Shown: positions 27,749-36,896 of the stretch, in pieces
Position numbering within the stretch: position 1 is the stretch's first letter
How the letters are laid out: each line of letters starts with the position of its first letter
Source of the DNA: Giardia muris
Lineage: Eukaryota; Fornicata; Diplomonadida; Hexamitidae
Length of the DNA stretch: 64,000 bases
Direction of reading: 5' to 3'
Assembly: GCA_006247105.1 (NCBI GenBank)
Contig: CM016928.1
Coordinates: forward strand, 682,001 to 746,000
Made by a program: the position numbers and the translations under genes
Notes under the pieces: generated by a model
Databases searched by the model: none
What the model was told of the DNA's origin: nothing
Seen by the model: only the letters and a program-made list of their open reading frames with translations

Positions 27749-29577
27749 TCGGTAGATCCTTCTTGCTTTCGGCCTATAACCCGGAGCAGACGTCGGAGAG
27801 GGAGGAGGTGCCCGAGCGTGACGAACTTCCCCACGAACAGGCGTTTTGTGGGCTTCCTGAGGGCTGTCCACGAGTTGCCCTCGATAAGCCCTTGTCATTA
27901 CAGAAGTTGAGCAAAGTGGCAGGCCTTTCAGGGGCAAGTGCCTCTCTTCCACTTTCTTTGGAGACGCGGCGTGCCGTCGGCTTCACCCCCGACGGAACTT
28001 TACTTACCACCACGGGATATCGGATGAATGTGCAACATCGAGGCCCCACTACGGAGACTGAGCTGGATGGCCTCATGGAGCTCTACGTCCGATACACTGA
28101 GACGGCTCCTTATCATTATACTGAGCTCCCCGGCCTTTATCTCCGTTACTTCTCTCGGGGTAACATGACTACTAATCCTAAGAAGAGCGCCCCTCACTTT
28201 CTCATGGCGGTCGCCGCCCAGAAGCTCCCGGATGACGTCCATTACATCAGTCTCCTTATGTGCTGTCTGTTCAGTCGGCATCCTTCTCTTTTCGAGCTGG
28301 CAGAACCATTCCAGACCCGTGAAGGACACGTGTTTTGCGAGCCGGATTACAAGGATGACGTGTTCGCACATGGTACGGTCGCAGATAGTACCGCCCTTTC
28401 CTTCGCCAGTACAGAGTCGCATTGGAGGCCGGTTGAGAATGGTCGGCAAAACGACCTTCATAACTCAACAAAGGAGATCTTGACACGCCGTCATGCTGTC
28501 AGGTCGATCCTTTATGAGTACTTCCAATCAACTCCGCAATGGCGTGATGTGCAATCCGTTCTAGCGCGCTTTCCTGGAAACAAGATGTCACTCAGCTCGG
28601 ACGTCATCAATAGGACCGTCGCAACCCTACTCTTAGCTGGAGAATTTGTTTCCGCCTCTGATATCTTGCAAGCTTTTGAGCTTCAAAGGGCAGCACTCAT
28701 CGTTGTCCAGGGGTGCACTTTGAGCTCTGTGGACCAATGCCGTAGGTTATTGAGCAGTCTTAATAGCCAGCAGGCGCAGGCAGACGTCAGAGCATTACAA
28801 GCACAATGCAAAAGCACCGGGATCGATTTGAATTCGATCCTGGGGATTCTTTGTGGGAACATAGATCCTCTTATTCCGCACTGCACGAGTGTCAAGGAAT
28901 GCCTTCTAGCCGGGTTGAACCTATGTCCGGGGACGATGGAGAATGCCGTCTGTTTTGCCGAGGATCTTGCTCGTCGTTGCAACCTGCTTGGCGAGTTCGA
29001 GCGTGACCTTGGTGTCATCCTACTGAAGCACTATTGTGGTCTCCCTTATGGAAGAGGTCAGGATCAAGAGCGTCGAGGGGGCACTCGTAGTTTGTCCGAC
29101 GTGTACTTTGCTCTCTCGTTATACAAGACGCACCTGTACAATAGTGGGCCACTTGTTTTCTTGGTTGTAACGACCCTGAGTGGTTTAGGATTTTCGCCGC
29201 CACCAGCAGCTGCCTTACCACGGTTATTGGCACCGTTCCTTGCTGCCGCTTCCTTCCATTTCCAACGGCGACAACGATATGGTCCAGCATGCGTTCCACT
29301 TCTTTCGTCGTTTGATCCGTGTTATGATGAATTTGGTCAGCGGGAGTTACGCGAGGATGTCTTTCAACTCCTTCTCTCGGTGGCCGGGCGTTTGGCTGGG
29401 AACTTCGCTTCACGCGAGATGCTGACCGATAATTTGATTGCCGCATTGGAGTTACCAATTCCTCTTCTTCAACAGGCCTTTGGGACTTATTCCCTATGGA
29501 CAGGCCAACGCATGATACAGGAGCATACGACCTTCTCCTTGCCATGTGAAGAGCTTGGAGAGTTGCCAGCGGTGTGA
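27745..29577 (+). CDS. Possible Nup96/Nup145C-like nucleoporin
   Basis: A 610-residue protein, mostly helical. Near residue 70 'SLETRRAVGFTPDGTLLTT' resembles the short (S)xRVGWGPxGTLV strand that opens Nup96/Nup145C domains. Further on, 'TVATLLLAGEFVSASDILQA' and 'FELQRAALIVVQG' resemble the helical pairs in which Nup96 has LLxGxxxEAxELA and (D)xRLALLLSQ. Nup96 belongs to the Y-complex of the nuclear pore. This is a pattern match only. The ATG at 27745 follows ACTCAAAA and overlaps the lipase TGA (ATGA); an in-frame start at 27688 is less likely. SurE starts 13 bp downstream. Confidence 0.45.
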   Translation: MIGRSFLLSAYNPEQTSEREEVPERDELPHEQAFCGLPEGCPRVALDKPLSLQKLSKVAGLSGASASLPLSLETRRAVGFTPDGTLLTTTGYRMNVQHRGPTTETELDGLMELYVRYTETAPYHYTELPGLYLRYFSRGNMTTNPKKSAPHFLMAVAAQKLPDDVHYISLLMCCLFSRHPSLFELAEPFQTREGHVFCEPDYKDDVFAHGTVADSTALSFASTESHWRPVENGRQNDLHNSTKEILTRRHAVRSILYEYFQSTPQWRDVQSVLARFPGNKMSLSSDVINRTVATLLLAGEFVSASDILQAFELQRAALIVVQGCTLSSVDQCRRLLSSLNSQQAQADVRALQAQCKSTGIDLNSILGILCGNIDPLIPHCTSVKECLLAGLNLCPGTMENAVCFAEDLARRCNLLGEFERDLGVILLKHYCGLPYGRGQDQERRGGTRSLSDVYFALSLYKTHLYNSGPLVFLVVTTLSGLGFSPPPAAALPRLLAPFLAAASFHFQRRQRYGPACVPLLSSFDPCYDEFGQRELREDVFQLLLSVAGRLAGNFASREMLTDNLIAALELPIPLLQQAFGTYSLWTGQRMIQEHTTFSLPCEELGELPAV

Positions 29578-29590
29578 ACGGATTGGGAAA

Positions 29591-30409
29591 ATGCGGGTCC
29601 TCTTGACTAACGACGACGGTTATGAGGCCGAAGGTATCAAGCGGCTCCTTGAGATCTTGCGCTCCCTAGGTCATGAGGTGACAATGGTGGCGCCCATGGA
29701 CGATCAATCGGGGAAGGGGCAAGGGATCAACTATCGTACTCCAAGAGCTGTCACAAGGTTGAAAGATGGGTATGCCGTGGCCGGTTCTCCGGCTGATTGC
29801 GTGCGTGTTGGTCTTTGGCTTCTTGACTCGGTCGACCTGGTTATCTCAGGGATCAATAATGGGTCAAACATTGGGACGGATTATCGGTATTCTGGGACTG
29901 TAGGCGCTTGTATGGAAGGGGCGATGCTAGGGGTAGACGGGTTAGCCTTTTCCTTGAGCGCAAGTCATGGGGAGTATGAGTATTCCCATTGCCTCGAGCA
30001 TGTGACTCATATCCTCCCTTTGTTCACCAAGTATTGTAAGGATAGGCGTGAGGCCGGTGGTAGGAGTAGGCTTCAAGGCATAGGTTACGTTTGGAACGTT
30101 AATATCCCCTCGAGGTTGAATGAGGCGTTTCAATACAGGACTGCACCACCGGTACATAGATATTACCGTGTGGGCCTAAAGCTGTGTCAGGGGGAGGATA
30201 AGAAGGCCGAGACCTTCCATGTGGTGGAGGAGTTTGCACGGACCGCTCCGGATTGGGGACTTCCTGACGAGGGGTACGGTTCCGACCATTACATGCTTCG
30301 CAAGGGGAATGTTGTCATAGTCCCCCTAACACTGGACGAATACGAGGCTAAAGAGGAGAAGTACATTGAGGCTCTTCTAGATGCATCGGACAAGAGGGGA
30401 AAGGGATGA
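29591..30409 (+). CDS. surE: SurE-type 5'/3'-nucleotidase (acid phosphatase)
   Basis: A 272-residue protein covering the whole SurE family. It opens MRVLLTNDDGYEAEGIKRL (metal-binding Asp pair in NDDG). 'VAPMDDQSGKG' carries the active-site Ser loop, 'SGINNGSNIGTD' the substrate Asn, and 'YSGTVGACMEGAMLG' the dimer/active-site motif. SurE releases phosphate from nucleoside 5'- and 3'-monophosphates with a divalent metal. The start at 29591 follows GATTGGGAAA; a longer frame from 29546 would overlap the preceding gene. SurE is mainly bacterial, archaeal and plant, so transfer from a prokaryote is possible. Confidence 0.92.
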   Translation: MRVLLTNDDGYEAEGIKRLLEILRSLGHEVTMVAPMDDQSGKGQGINYRTPRAVTRLKDGYAVAGSPADCVRVGLWLLDSVDLVISGINNGSNIGTDYRYSGTVGACMEGAMLGVDGLAFSLSASHGEYEYSHCLEHVTHILPLFTKYCKDRREAGGRSRLQGIGYVWNVNIPSRLNEAFQYRTAPPVHRYYRVGLKLCQGEDKKAETFHVVEEFARTAPDWGLPDEGYGSDHYMLRKGNVVIVPLTLDEYEAKEEKYIEALLDASDKRGKG

Positions 30410-30486
30410 GGATGCAGTGAGGCTATCAGGGATGAAGAGGCTCACCCCTTTATTGGAAAGGAGGGTAGAGAAGGAAGAAAAAAGAC

Positions 30487-30852
30487 ATGCATGTAACAAT
30501 CACTTGTCAGAGTCAACAGAGCTTACCAGGTTCGACTTCACCTTCAACGTCCTCCCCATCTCTCCTGACCTTCCAGCTTCAAGACACACGGTTACAAGAC
30601 GCCTCAGCTAAGGTCCTCTGGTCCTATTCTCAAGAGGTGATTGGTCCCTTCCCATTACACTTGGTGTTGGAACCGCCACCTCCTGATACTCTTTTCCCCC
30701 CCACCGAAAGGTGGTTTACTCCCACCATCAGCATCAAGATCCATAAGGAGGGGAGGCTGACGCATATCAGCGACACGTATATCACCGCGTCCATGGATAC
30801 CCTTCTTGGAAGGGAGGTTCAGGTGTGTCCAATCATTGCCGTTGGGAGATGA
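30487..30852 (+). CDS. Small hypothetical protein
   Basis: 121 residues that I do not recognise. The first 30 are Ser/Thr/Gln-rich, followed by a beta-rich region ('ITASMDTLLGREVQVCPIIA'). The initiator GGAAGAAAAAAGAC before the ATG supports expression. An AGTGAAG near-signal overlaps the end. The convergent small coiled-coil gene ends 15 bp away. Confidence 0.55.
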   Translation: MHVTITCQSQQSLPGSTSPSTSSPSLLTFQLQDTRLQDASAKVLWSYSQEVIGPFPLHLVLEPPPPDTLFPPTERWFTPTISIKIHKEGRLTHISDTYITASMDTLLGREVQVCPIIAVGR

Positions 30853-30867
30853 AGTGAAGCATCATCT

Positions 30868-31041
30868 TCAACTATCCAGAGTCCTCTTGACCGTCGTTAT
30901 CCTATCATCGACCTCATCGATCCTTTGAAGAAGAGAAGTGACCTGCTCGTTCATCTCCTTCAAGAGCTGGGTATACCTCTTATGGGATTGCGCCAAGTGG
31001 CTGATGTTGTTTGCCGTCTCCACCAATACTTCGAGTTCCAT
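30868..31041 (-). CDS. Small coiled-coil protein
   Basis: 57 residues, starting MELEVLVETANNISHLAQ, with a heptad-like continuous helix and no Pro or Cys. It looks like a short coiled-coil subunit of a complex. The ATG at 31041 follows an AT-rich stretch (GGAACATTCTATTACG). Small size and absent homology information keep confidence moderate. Confidence 0.5.
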   Translation of the reverse strand: MELEVLVETANNISHLAQSHKRYTQLLKEMNEQVTSLLQRIDEVDDRITTVKRTLDS

Positions 31042-31108
31042 CGTAATAGAATGTTCCAAGAAATTTTGGTCCTTCCCCCTTCCTTTCTTTCCATCTCACC
31101 CCCTCGTC

Positions 31109-32191
31109 ATGTCAGACTTCTCCCTTGAGAACCTTGAAGTGATAACGCCCACCGAGGGGTACGATAAGCAGGGATTGAAGAGACGGTACGGTTCCGCCGT
31201 TTACTTTTCTGCCCCCATGACACACGCTTCCGGAGCGACGTTTCGACAAATGATACGGATGGCTATGGGCCAGGAGGATGATCGGTACGTTGGGTACACG
31301 CAGATGTATGGTGCAGACGCCATCATCCATAATGAAGCACTTAGAACCGCCATGATTCGCTCTGTTCTCCCCACAGAGCGTGTTATGCTCCAGTTGTGTG
31401 GGAAAGATCCCGCCAGCTTCATAGAGGCACTACAAATCATCAAGGGATCACAGCTTGAGCCGTCTATCATTGGGATAGATATCAACCTCGGATGCCCCGC
31501 TTCTTGTGCGTCCTCACGCCATTACGGCCTATATGTCTCTCGGGATTGGCCTCTGGTGTATACCATCATCAGCTCGGCCGTCAAACTAGCTTTGTTTCCT
31601 ATCACTTGTAAGATCAGACCTTTGACCACTCCAGAAGAGACCGCTGATTACTTGTACTTGCTCTATTGCTCTGGCGTGGCTGGGGTGACCCTACACATGC
31701 GGCATACAACGCGTCCCGGCCATAAGGCTCAATCGATTCGTCCATGCTGTGAGGAAATAGTAAGCATCTTGGCTCTGATGAAGAAAAGGCACCCAAACGC
31801 CTTTGATCTCGATGGCCGGCTGAAATTGTGGCTCACCTTGAATGGAGGGATCAAGGGCCGTGCAGAAGCTGACTTACTTTTGTCCACTCTTCCCATAGAT
31901 GGGGTGATGGTTGGTGTTGGTTTTCTCAAATCTCCATACTGCTTATCGAAGATATCACCTCCCACCTCCTGGATACTGGTTGCGGAGCAATATCTAGACC
32001 TCTATGAGGAGATACGGGATACCCCATCCTATCTGGATGGATGTACCGTCATTCCCGCGGCCAGTTTCAAGGAGGTGACGCAACATGTGATGAAGCTCGT
32101 CCAGAACGTCAACAAGCGCTACAACGTCCCCTTGAGCACGGCAAAGACCATAGCCGAGGTACGCGACATTCTACGTGGGTCGTCCAGTTGA
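31109..32191 (+). CDS. tRNA-dihydrouridine synthase (Dus1-like)
   Basis: A 360-residue protein with the FMN-dependent Dus TIM barrel. 'VYFSAPMTHASGATFRQMIR' is the N-terminal FMN-binding strand, 'IIGIDINLGCPASCASSRHY' the catalytic loop with Cys in GCP, 'ITCKIRP' the Lys/Arg strand, 'LHMRHTTRPG' the phosphate-binding His strand, and 'DGVMVGVGFLKSP' the C-terminal FMN phosphate site. The RHYGLYV after the Cys loop corresponds to the GHYGAFL of eukaryotic Dus1, which reduces U16/U17 in the D loop of tRNAs. The ATG at 31109 is preceded by a pyrimidine-rich rather than A-rich stretch; the frame is open further upstream, so an earlier start is possible. Confidence 0.88.
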   Translation: MSDFSLENLEVITPTEGYDKQGLKRRYGSAVYFSAPMTHASGATFRQMIRMAMGQEDDRYVGYTQMYGADAIIHNEALRTAMIRSVLPTERVMLQLCGKDPASFIEALQIIKGSQLEPSIIGIDINLGCPASCASSRHYGLYVSRDWPLVYTIISSAVKLALFPITCKIRPLTTPEETADYLYLLYCSGVAGVTLHMRHTTRPGHKAQSIRPCCEEIVSILALMKKRHPNAFDLDGRLKLWLTLNGGIKGRAEADLLLSTLPIDGVMVGVGFLKSPYCLSKISPPTSWILVAEQYLDLYEEIRDTPSYLDGCTVIPAASFKEVTQHVMKLVQNVNKRYNVPLSTAKTIAEVRDILRGSSS

Positions 32192-32201
32192 ATTAAGCAA
32201 G

Positions 32202-33095
32202 TTACGCGAGATTATCAATGATCTGATCGTTATATTCCAGTCTTTCAATTGGAGCGATTAAGACTGGCTTCCGATACTTTCGGAACCGTCTACCACCTCT
32301 TTTGTTATATCTATGAACGTCCGGAGGTGGTAACGGTCGTTCGTGACCAAGAAGAGGGCGTTCAAATAGCTTCATAAACCTTCCACTCAATGTCTTCAGC
32401 CGTTGAGAAATGAACTGCTCGCATGCTTGTGAGTCAGAGAGGGAGCGTCTGACAAGGTCGTAGGCCCTTTGGGATAATTGAAGAAGCTTTTTGAGACGTT
32501 TAGGAGGAGTCACAATGATGAGGGCTTGAACTGTGGCATCGCAATGAAGGAGGATTGTCCTTATCGTTACGATTAACGCCTCTAACGTCGAATATGGAGT
32601 GGACTGAATGAGAGATGTCAAAAGAGAACCGCTAAGCTCAATGACGGTGGATGGAAATGGTTCTCCTTCTGATTCCAGAAGAAGATCCAGCAATATGATC
32701 AAGTTCAGGAATATCAATGGTGGATTTCTTGGCACGCTCGACAAATACCCGCACGTCAGTCTTCCGAGTAAAAGGGCCAGCGGCATACTTGGCAACTCGA
32801 ACAAGACTGTGAGATATTTCATGACCTCTTCCAGATAGGGTCTCTCTAAAGCTATTTGGGGTTGGGACTGGGATTGAGGCTCCTGATTCCGGTCCATAGA
32901 GCTCAAGGTGATCAACGCCCCTCTTATTTCGCCCAAGGATGAAGGGCAAATAGCCATTAAAGCCCTTGTTAGGCTAAATAACTGCTCTAACTGTACCTCT
33001 TGTAACCCGACACAAACGCTTGGAGATAGCCCGGGGATGCCTGAATCCTTCTCGCCTATCAAGGATAGCAACGCCTTAACGTCGTCCTCGTCCAT
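32202..33095 (-). CDS. Hypothetical helical protein with basic C-terminus
   Basis: 297 residues, mostly Leu/Ile/Ser-rich helices, ending in a basic Arg/Lys/Tyr stretch (RYNKRGGRRFRKYRK) that could bind nucleic acid or be a nuclear signal. Not recognised. The ATG at 33095 (MDEDDVKALLSLIG) was chosen; an earlier ATG at 33146 would overlap the divergent gene. It is convergent with the Dus gene, 10 bp apart. Confidence 0.65.
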   Translation of the reverse strand: MDEDDVKALLSLIGEKDSGIPGLSPSVCVGLQEVQLEQLFSLTRALMAICPSSLGEIRGALITLSSMDRNQEPQSQSQPQIALERPYLEEVMKYLTVLFELPSMPLALLLGRLTCGYLSSVPRNPPLIFLNLIILLDLLLESEGEPFPSTVIELSGSLLTSLIQSTPYSTLEALIVTIRTILLHCDATVQALIIVTPPKRLKKLLQLSQRAYDLVRRSLSDSQACEQFISQRLKTLSGRFMKLFERPLLGHERPLPPPDVHRYNKRGGRRFRKYRKPVLIAPIERLEYNDQIIDNLA

Positions 33096-33144
33096 TACCC
33101 CTTCTTCTCTTCTTGGAAAGAAAATATCTCTTCTCTCCTCTACC
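33096..33144. promoter_or_regulatory. 49-bp divergent promoter
   Basis: The space between the minus-strand ATG at 33095 and the plus-strand ATG at 33145. It contains the AT-rich core GGAAAGAAAATATCTC at its centre, flanked by pyrimidine tracts. Confidence 0.45.
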
Positions 33145-33921
33145 ATGGATTGGAACGTGCTTTGGAGACGTGAGACTAATAGCACGTTGAGGGTGCGTGT
33201 GACAATTGATGAGCATGGGGTGACGATCTCCGAGGGGTCAAGAGAACTGATTAAGGCTTCGGGGGTGCAAGAGATCAATGCTTTCCTTGGTGTCCTTTCA
33301 GTTACCCTTTGTGATAGAGACTATATTGAGACCGTCTCTTTGACGGGGGACCAGGCGGGTCTTGACTCCCTTAGTCTTGCTCTTTGTGAGTTATTACCAC
33401 CGTCACCGGATGCCCTCCAACGCACAAAGGATACCATGGAAATAGCACGTCTTCGAGCGACTTGTCACTTACCCAGAAGACGTGTTGACCCTTCGAATGC
33501 AATACAACGGATACGCGAGATTGCAGATGACCTGGGGATTCGAACTAGCTTATTGACACAAAAGCAGGGCTCAAATACGCCCGCACATAGGCCATCTCCT
33601 CTTCCAGATCCCGCCCTTAACCGTATCCAGATCCACCCCACCCTTGAGCATGGCCAAAGAGAATTCACTCAGCTCCTTATCGATTCCTGTTCGGATATCT
33701 GCAAGGGTGAACAGGCCTTCGAGGCCTATAGGCGACGTCTCGAGAAGATCAACGCGAAGGCCCAAGGGATCTATTCTGCGGGTACAACGGGTGGACGCCT
33801 CCCCCTCTCCCTTCTCCCCGAGTACGAGCTCGAAGACGCAGGAGGCGAATCCGCACGAAACCGAATTCCCGCCTTGTCTTTGACACAGGAAGTCGTCCCG
33901 AACCTCGACTCCACTGTCTGA
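33145..33921 (+). CDS. Hypothetical protein, PH-like N-terminus
   Basis: 258 residues. The first 85 read as a small beta-rich domain ending in a Leu-rich helix ('DSLSLALCELLPPSPDAL'), reminiscent of the PH/BSD-type N-terminus of TFIIH p62 (Tfb1), but I cannot confirm this. The middle has a polar linker with several Pro, and residues about 165-205 form a helix ('REFTQLLIDSCSDICKGEQA'). Function unknown. The gene has the divergent promoter described above. Confidence 0.6.
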   Translation: MDWNVLWRRETNSTLRVRVTIDEHGVTISEGSRELIKASGVQEINAFLGVLSVTLCDRDYIETVSLTGDQAGLDSLSLALCELLPPSPDALQRTKDTMEIARLRATCHLPRRRVDPSNAIQRIREIADDLGIRTSLLTQKQGSNTPAHRPSPLPDPALNRIQIHPTLEHGQREFTQLLIDSCSDICKGEQAFEAYRRRLEKINAKAQGIYSAGTTGGRLPLSLLPEYELEDAGGESARNRIPALSLTQEVVPNLDSTV

Positions 33922-33978
33922 CCACCACGAAGGACACACATACAAGAGCTCCTTGTCCATCTCTGTCACACACATATC

Positions 33979-34803
33979 CTAGAAAATACTTGCAGTGACA
34001 GAGATAATGATAATCAGCAGAATTGCTCCAACGCAACCCCATATGATCATGCACTTCCGACTACACTTTTGAGCCTTACGTGCCTTCTCTAAGTGCTCCA
34101 CTCCTTGCTCGACATCCCCACTAGCCTTCTTGACGTTCATCTCGATATGGTCGATCGTACCCTGGTTTTCTTGCACCTCCTCCGCCATTAGCTTCATCAA
34201 ACCGACGATTTCTTGTACATCTCTATTGATAGCTTGAATAACTTCCCCCTCACGCTCATCAACCAGCTCCATGTCCTGAAGTTCTAATCTTCTTGCTCGT
34301 TCCTCGCTTATCCCTCCAGACTCACCCGCCGGGCTATTCTCCTTCGCCAGAAGGCTTGCACGAATGTTCTCGAAGACCTTGTTCATCCTACGCTTCACCT
34401 CCTCGAGCTGGGCATGCTTGGTCCCCAACGCGTCTGCATACGACCTGTTCTTCGTCTGAGCGTTGAACTCCTGCTCATCAGTCAGTTTCTTGGCGCTCTT
34501 CAAGGAGGTGAATTGCTTCTCGAGCTGCTGGACAGAATCGGCGACCTTGCGCAAAAGACGCGCCTCGATGTCCTTTAGCGTCTTATTGACGCCAGCTTGT
34601 AGCTCCTTGAGCTCGGCCATACTCGCCACACGCGATGCAGTGGCAATCTGCGCTGACAGCTTCCCAATCGCCGCGTCAACGTCGGCGATTGCCGCGTCGA
34701 CCTTTGCATATTGCTTCCCTAGCTCGGGGTTTGTCACCTGGGTACCAGGGCCCGTCAGAGACTCCGCCTCATTCCCAACCTGGAAGTCATACGCGTCTGA
34801 CAT
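33979..34803 (-). CDS. Syntaxin-like Qa-SNARE
   Basis: 274 residues. Residues about 20-150 form the Habc helical bundle. Residues about 180-245 are a SNARE motif whose centre, 'AEEVQENQGTIDHIEMNV', has the zero-layer Gln and the VQEQGxxIDxIExNV pattern of Qa-SNAREs. A basic Cys-containing linker is followed by a C-terminal hydrophobic anchor ('CVGAILLIIIISVTA'). It should drive vesicle fusion at the endomembranes or plasma membrane; which compartment cannot be told. The ATG at 34803 follows CCCAAAA. Confidence 0.9.
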   Translation of the reverse strand: MSDAYDFQVGNEAESLTGPGTQVTNPELGKQYAKVDAAIADVDAAIGKLSAQIATASRVASMAELKELQAGVNKTLKDIEARLLRKVADSVQQLEKQFTSLKSAKKLTDEQEFNAQTKNRSYADALGTKHAQLEEVKRRMNKVFENIRASLLAKENSPAGESGGISEERARRLELQDMELVDEREGEVIQAINRDVQEIVGLMKLMAEEVQENQGTIDHIEMNVKKASGDVEQGVEHLEKARKAQKCSRKCMIIWGCVGAILLIIIISVTASIF

Positions 34804-34891
34804 TTTTGGGTCTGAGGCTCTCCTTTCACCTCGAAGCAATTCAGAGGACATCTGCAGTTGACCCCCCTTGACCGCGACGCGGAGACAAAAA
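34804..34891. promoter_or_regulatory. 88-bp divergent promoter
   Basis: Separates the SNARE gene start (34803) and the phosphoglucomutase start (34892). Each start has its own A-rich initiator: CCCAAAA on the minus strand and GACAAAAA on the plus strand. Confidence 0.45.
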
Positions 34892-36841
34892 ATGACGGAG
34901 GCCAAGATACGTGCCGAGAAGCTGGCTGGTGAGTGGCAGGCTCTCGATCGCTGGTCCGAGACACGTGACGCGGTGGAACGCCGTCTTGCCGCAGGGGACT
35001 ACGAGGCTCTTGCTCGGGACCTCGACCCCGCCAATCGCGTTGGTTTTGGAACCGCAGGACTGCGGGCTGAGTTTGGTCCAGGTTATACGCGTCTCAACAA
35101 TCTTGTCATCACGCAGACAGCGCAAGCGATGTACTTCTACTGCCTCCGCATCTTTGGAGAGGAGGAGCTTCGTTCCCGCGGCGTCGGCCTCGGCTATGAC
35201 GCCCGCTACCATAGCAAGGACTTCGCGGAGATCACGGCTGCGACGTTCCTCGTGCGAGGAGTTCGCGTGTACCTGTTCGAGGACTTTGCTCCCACCCCCT
35301 ATGCCAGCTATCTGAACAAGTTCTACTCTTGTGCGTGCGGAGTGATGGTTACGGCGTCGCACAACCCAAGTAAGGACAACGGGTATAAGGTCTACGGGGT
35401 TGGGAACGGGATTCAGATCATATCCCCACATGACACCGGTATCATTGAACTTCTGAAGGCTGGGGATGACCATGTTATCCGCCCATGGCCGGAGACTGTG
35501 GATATCGAGGCTTGCCTTTCGCAGAATAGGGGAGGCCTTCTAACCATGATCACCGAGGAGAGCCAGGTGATGCAATCCTACCGTCAGGAAGGGCGCATTA
35601 TGAAGTTCTTCTATAGGAAGTATGGACAGGAGACCCCAGTCAGTTTCCGTATTGGGTACTCGGCCATGTGGGGCGTTGGGTACAAGCCCCTTCTGCACAC
35701 GCTGGAAGGCCTCTTCGACTTCTCTCGTGACGCCATCGCGAACCGCTTCTTCTTCTTCGAGGATGAGTGCCGTCCTGACCCCGCCTTCGGTGGAGAATCG
35801 AAGCCAAACCCCGAGGAGCGCCACAACATGGTCCGACTCTGCACTCGCGCCGAGGAGCAGACAAAGAGCCAGCCGGATCTCCCACCCATCAAGTTCGTTA
35901 TCGCCACGGACCCGGACGCTGACCGCATCGCAGTCGCTGAGCTCATCAACCCGACGGCGGCGACGCTCGATAGGCGCTGGTTTATTTACCATGGGAACCA
36001 CATCGGGCTTATCCTCGCCGACTGGTGCTTGACCAACTTCCGCTTTAACCCGGTTACTAAGGCCCTGCTTAAGGAGCGCTATGGTAGCGAGCACCCGCCC
36101 CTCTATATCAGTAATAGCACCGTTTCGAGCAAGGCTCTGGTCCGCATCGCCGAAGCATACGATCAGGTAACTTACGAGGAGTGTTTAACAGGCTTCAAAT
36201 GGATTGGCACCCTTAGCGAGGCTGCGCGTGCTCGCGGCGTTGTCCCCTGCTATTCCTACGAGGAGAGCATCGGGTACACGATCGGTGGCGTCGTAACCGA
36301 TAAGGATGGGGTCGCAACGGCTGGCGTTCTCTCCGAGCTCATCATCGACCTCTACGAGCACCAGACCGATTATGGGCGTGAAAACAGACGTTTATACGAC
36401 TATATGTCGGATATTGGCGAGAAGTACGGGTACTACGTGTGGACGAATGGAAACATCGTCGTCAACACTCTCGACGACGTGAAGCACCTCTTCTCGAAGC
36501 TCGTCGAGGACAGCCGCGCGACCGGTGCATTCGTCGCGGGGAACGGGACTGGGAATCGGTATATCACACAGGTCGGCCGCTTCCGCGTCCTTCAGGCAAG
36601 AGACGTCCAGGCACCAGGCTGGGATACCCGTCCCGAGGCGAAGGATCACGTTCCGAACCTTCCCGTCTCGTCGTCGCCGATGATAACCCTGTGGTGCGAG
36701 GACGGGGTCGTCTGCACGCTCCGTCCGTCAGGGACCGAGCCCAAAGTCAAATACTACATCGAGAGCTGCTCGACATCCTTTGAGGCCTCCGAGGAGCTCG
36801 GCCGTGAGTTCGCGGAAGCGTTCCTACAGCTTGTGAAGTAA
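34892..36841 (+). CDS. Phosphoglucomutase/phosphomannomutase (PGM2-like)
   Basis: 649 residues, four-domain alpha-D-phosphohexomutase. 'VTASHNPSKDNGYKVY' (about residues 153-168) carries the phosphoserine. 'ATDPDADRIAV' (about 338-348) is the metal-binding loop. 'YEESIGYTIGG' is the sugar-binding EESxG loop, and 'RPSGTEPKVKYY' near the C-terminus is the phosphate-binding loop. Family members interconvert hexose/pentose 1- and 6(5)-phosphates; the size fits the PGM2 branch. All active-site elements are intact. It is divergent from the SNARE gene and the stop overlaps AGTAAAG, a near-match to the poly(A) signal. Confidence 0.93.
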   Translation: MTEAKIRAEKLAGEWQALDRWSETRDAVERRLAAGDYEALARDLDPANRVGFGTAGLRAEFGPGYTRLNNLVITQTAQAMYFYCLRIFGEEELRSRGVGLGYDARYHSKDFAEITAATFLVRGVRVYLFEDFAPTPYASYLNKFYSCACGVMVTASHNPSKDNGYKVYGVGNGIQIISPHDTGIIELLKAGDDHVIRPWPETVDIEACLSQNRGGLLTMITEESQVMQSYRQEGRIMKFFYRKYGQETPVSFRIGYSAMWGVGYKPLLHTLEGLFDFSRDAIANRFFFFEDECRPDPAFGGESKPNPEERHNMVRLCTRAEEQTKSQPDLPPIKFVIATDPDADRIAVAELINPTAATLDRRWFIYHGNHIGLILADWCLTNFRFNPVTKALLKERYGSEHPPLYISNSTVSSKALVRIAEAYDQVTYEECLTGFKWIGTLSEAARARGVVPCYSYEESIGYTIGGVVTDKDGVATAGVLSELIIDLYEHQTDYGRENRRLYDYMSDIGEKYGYYVWTNGNIVVNTLDDVKHLFSKLVEDSRATGAFVAGNGTGNRYITQVGRFRVLQARDVQAPGWDTRPEAKDHVPNLPVSSSPMITLWCEDGVVCTLRPSGTEPKVKYYIESCSTSFEASEELGREFAEAFLQLVK

Positions 36842-36896
36842 AGATAGGGTTGAGGGAGACCATCCCCGGAAGGAGGGAGCAGGAAAGCGAGCGAAC

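Noticed and set aside
36439..36783. Plus-strand frame inside the phosphoglucomutase gene
   Set aside because: Alternate-frame shadow of a gene with all catalytic motifs intact.
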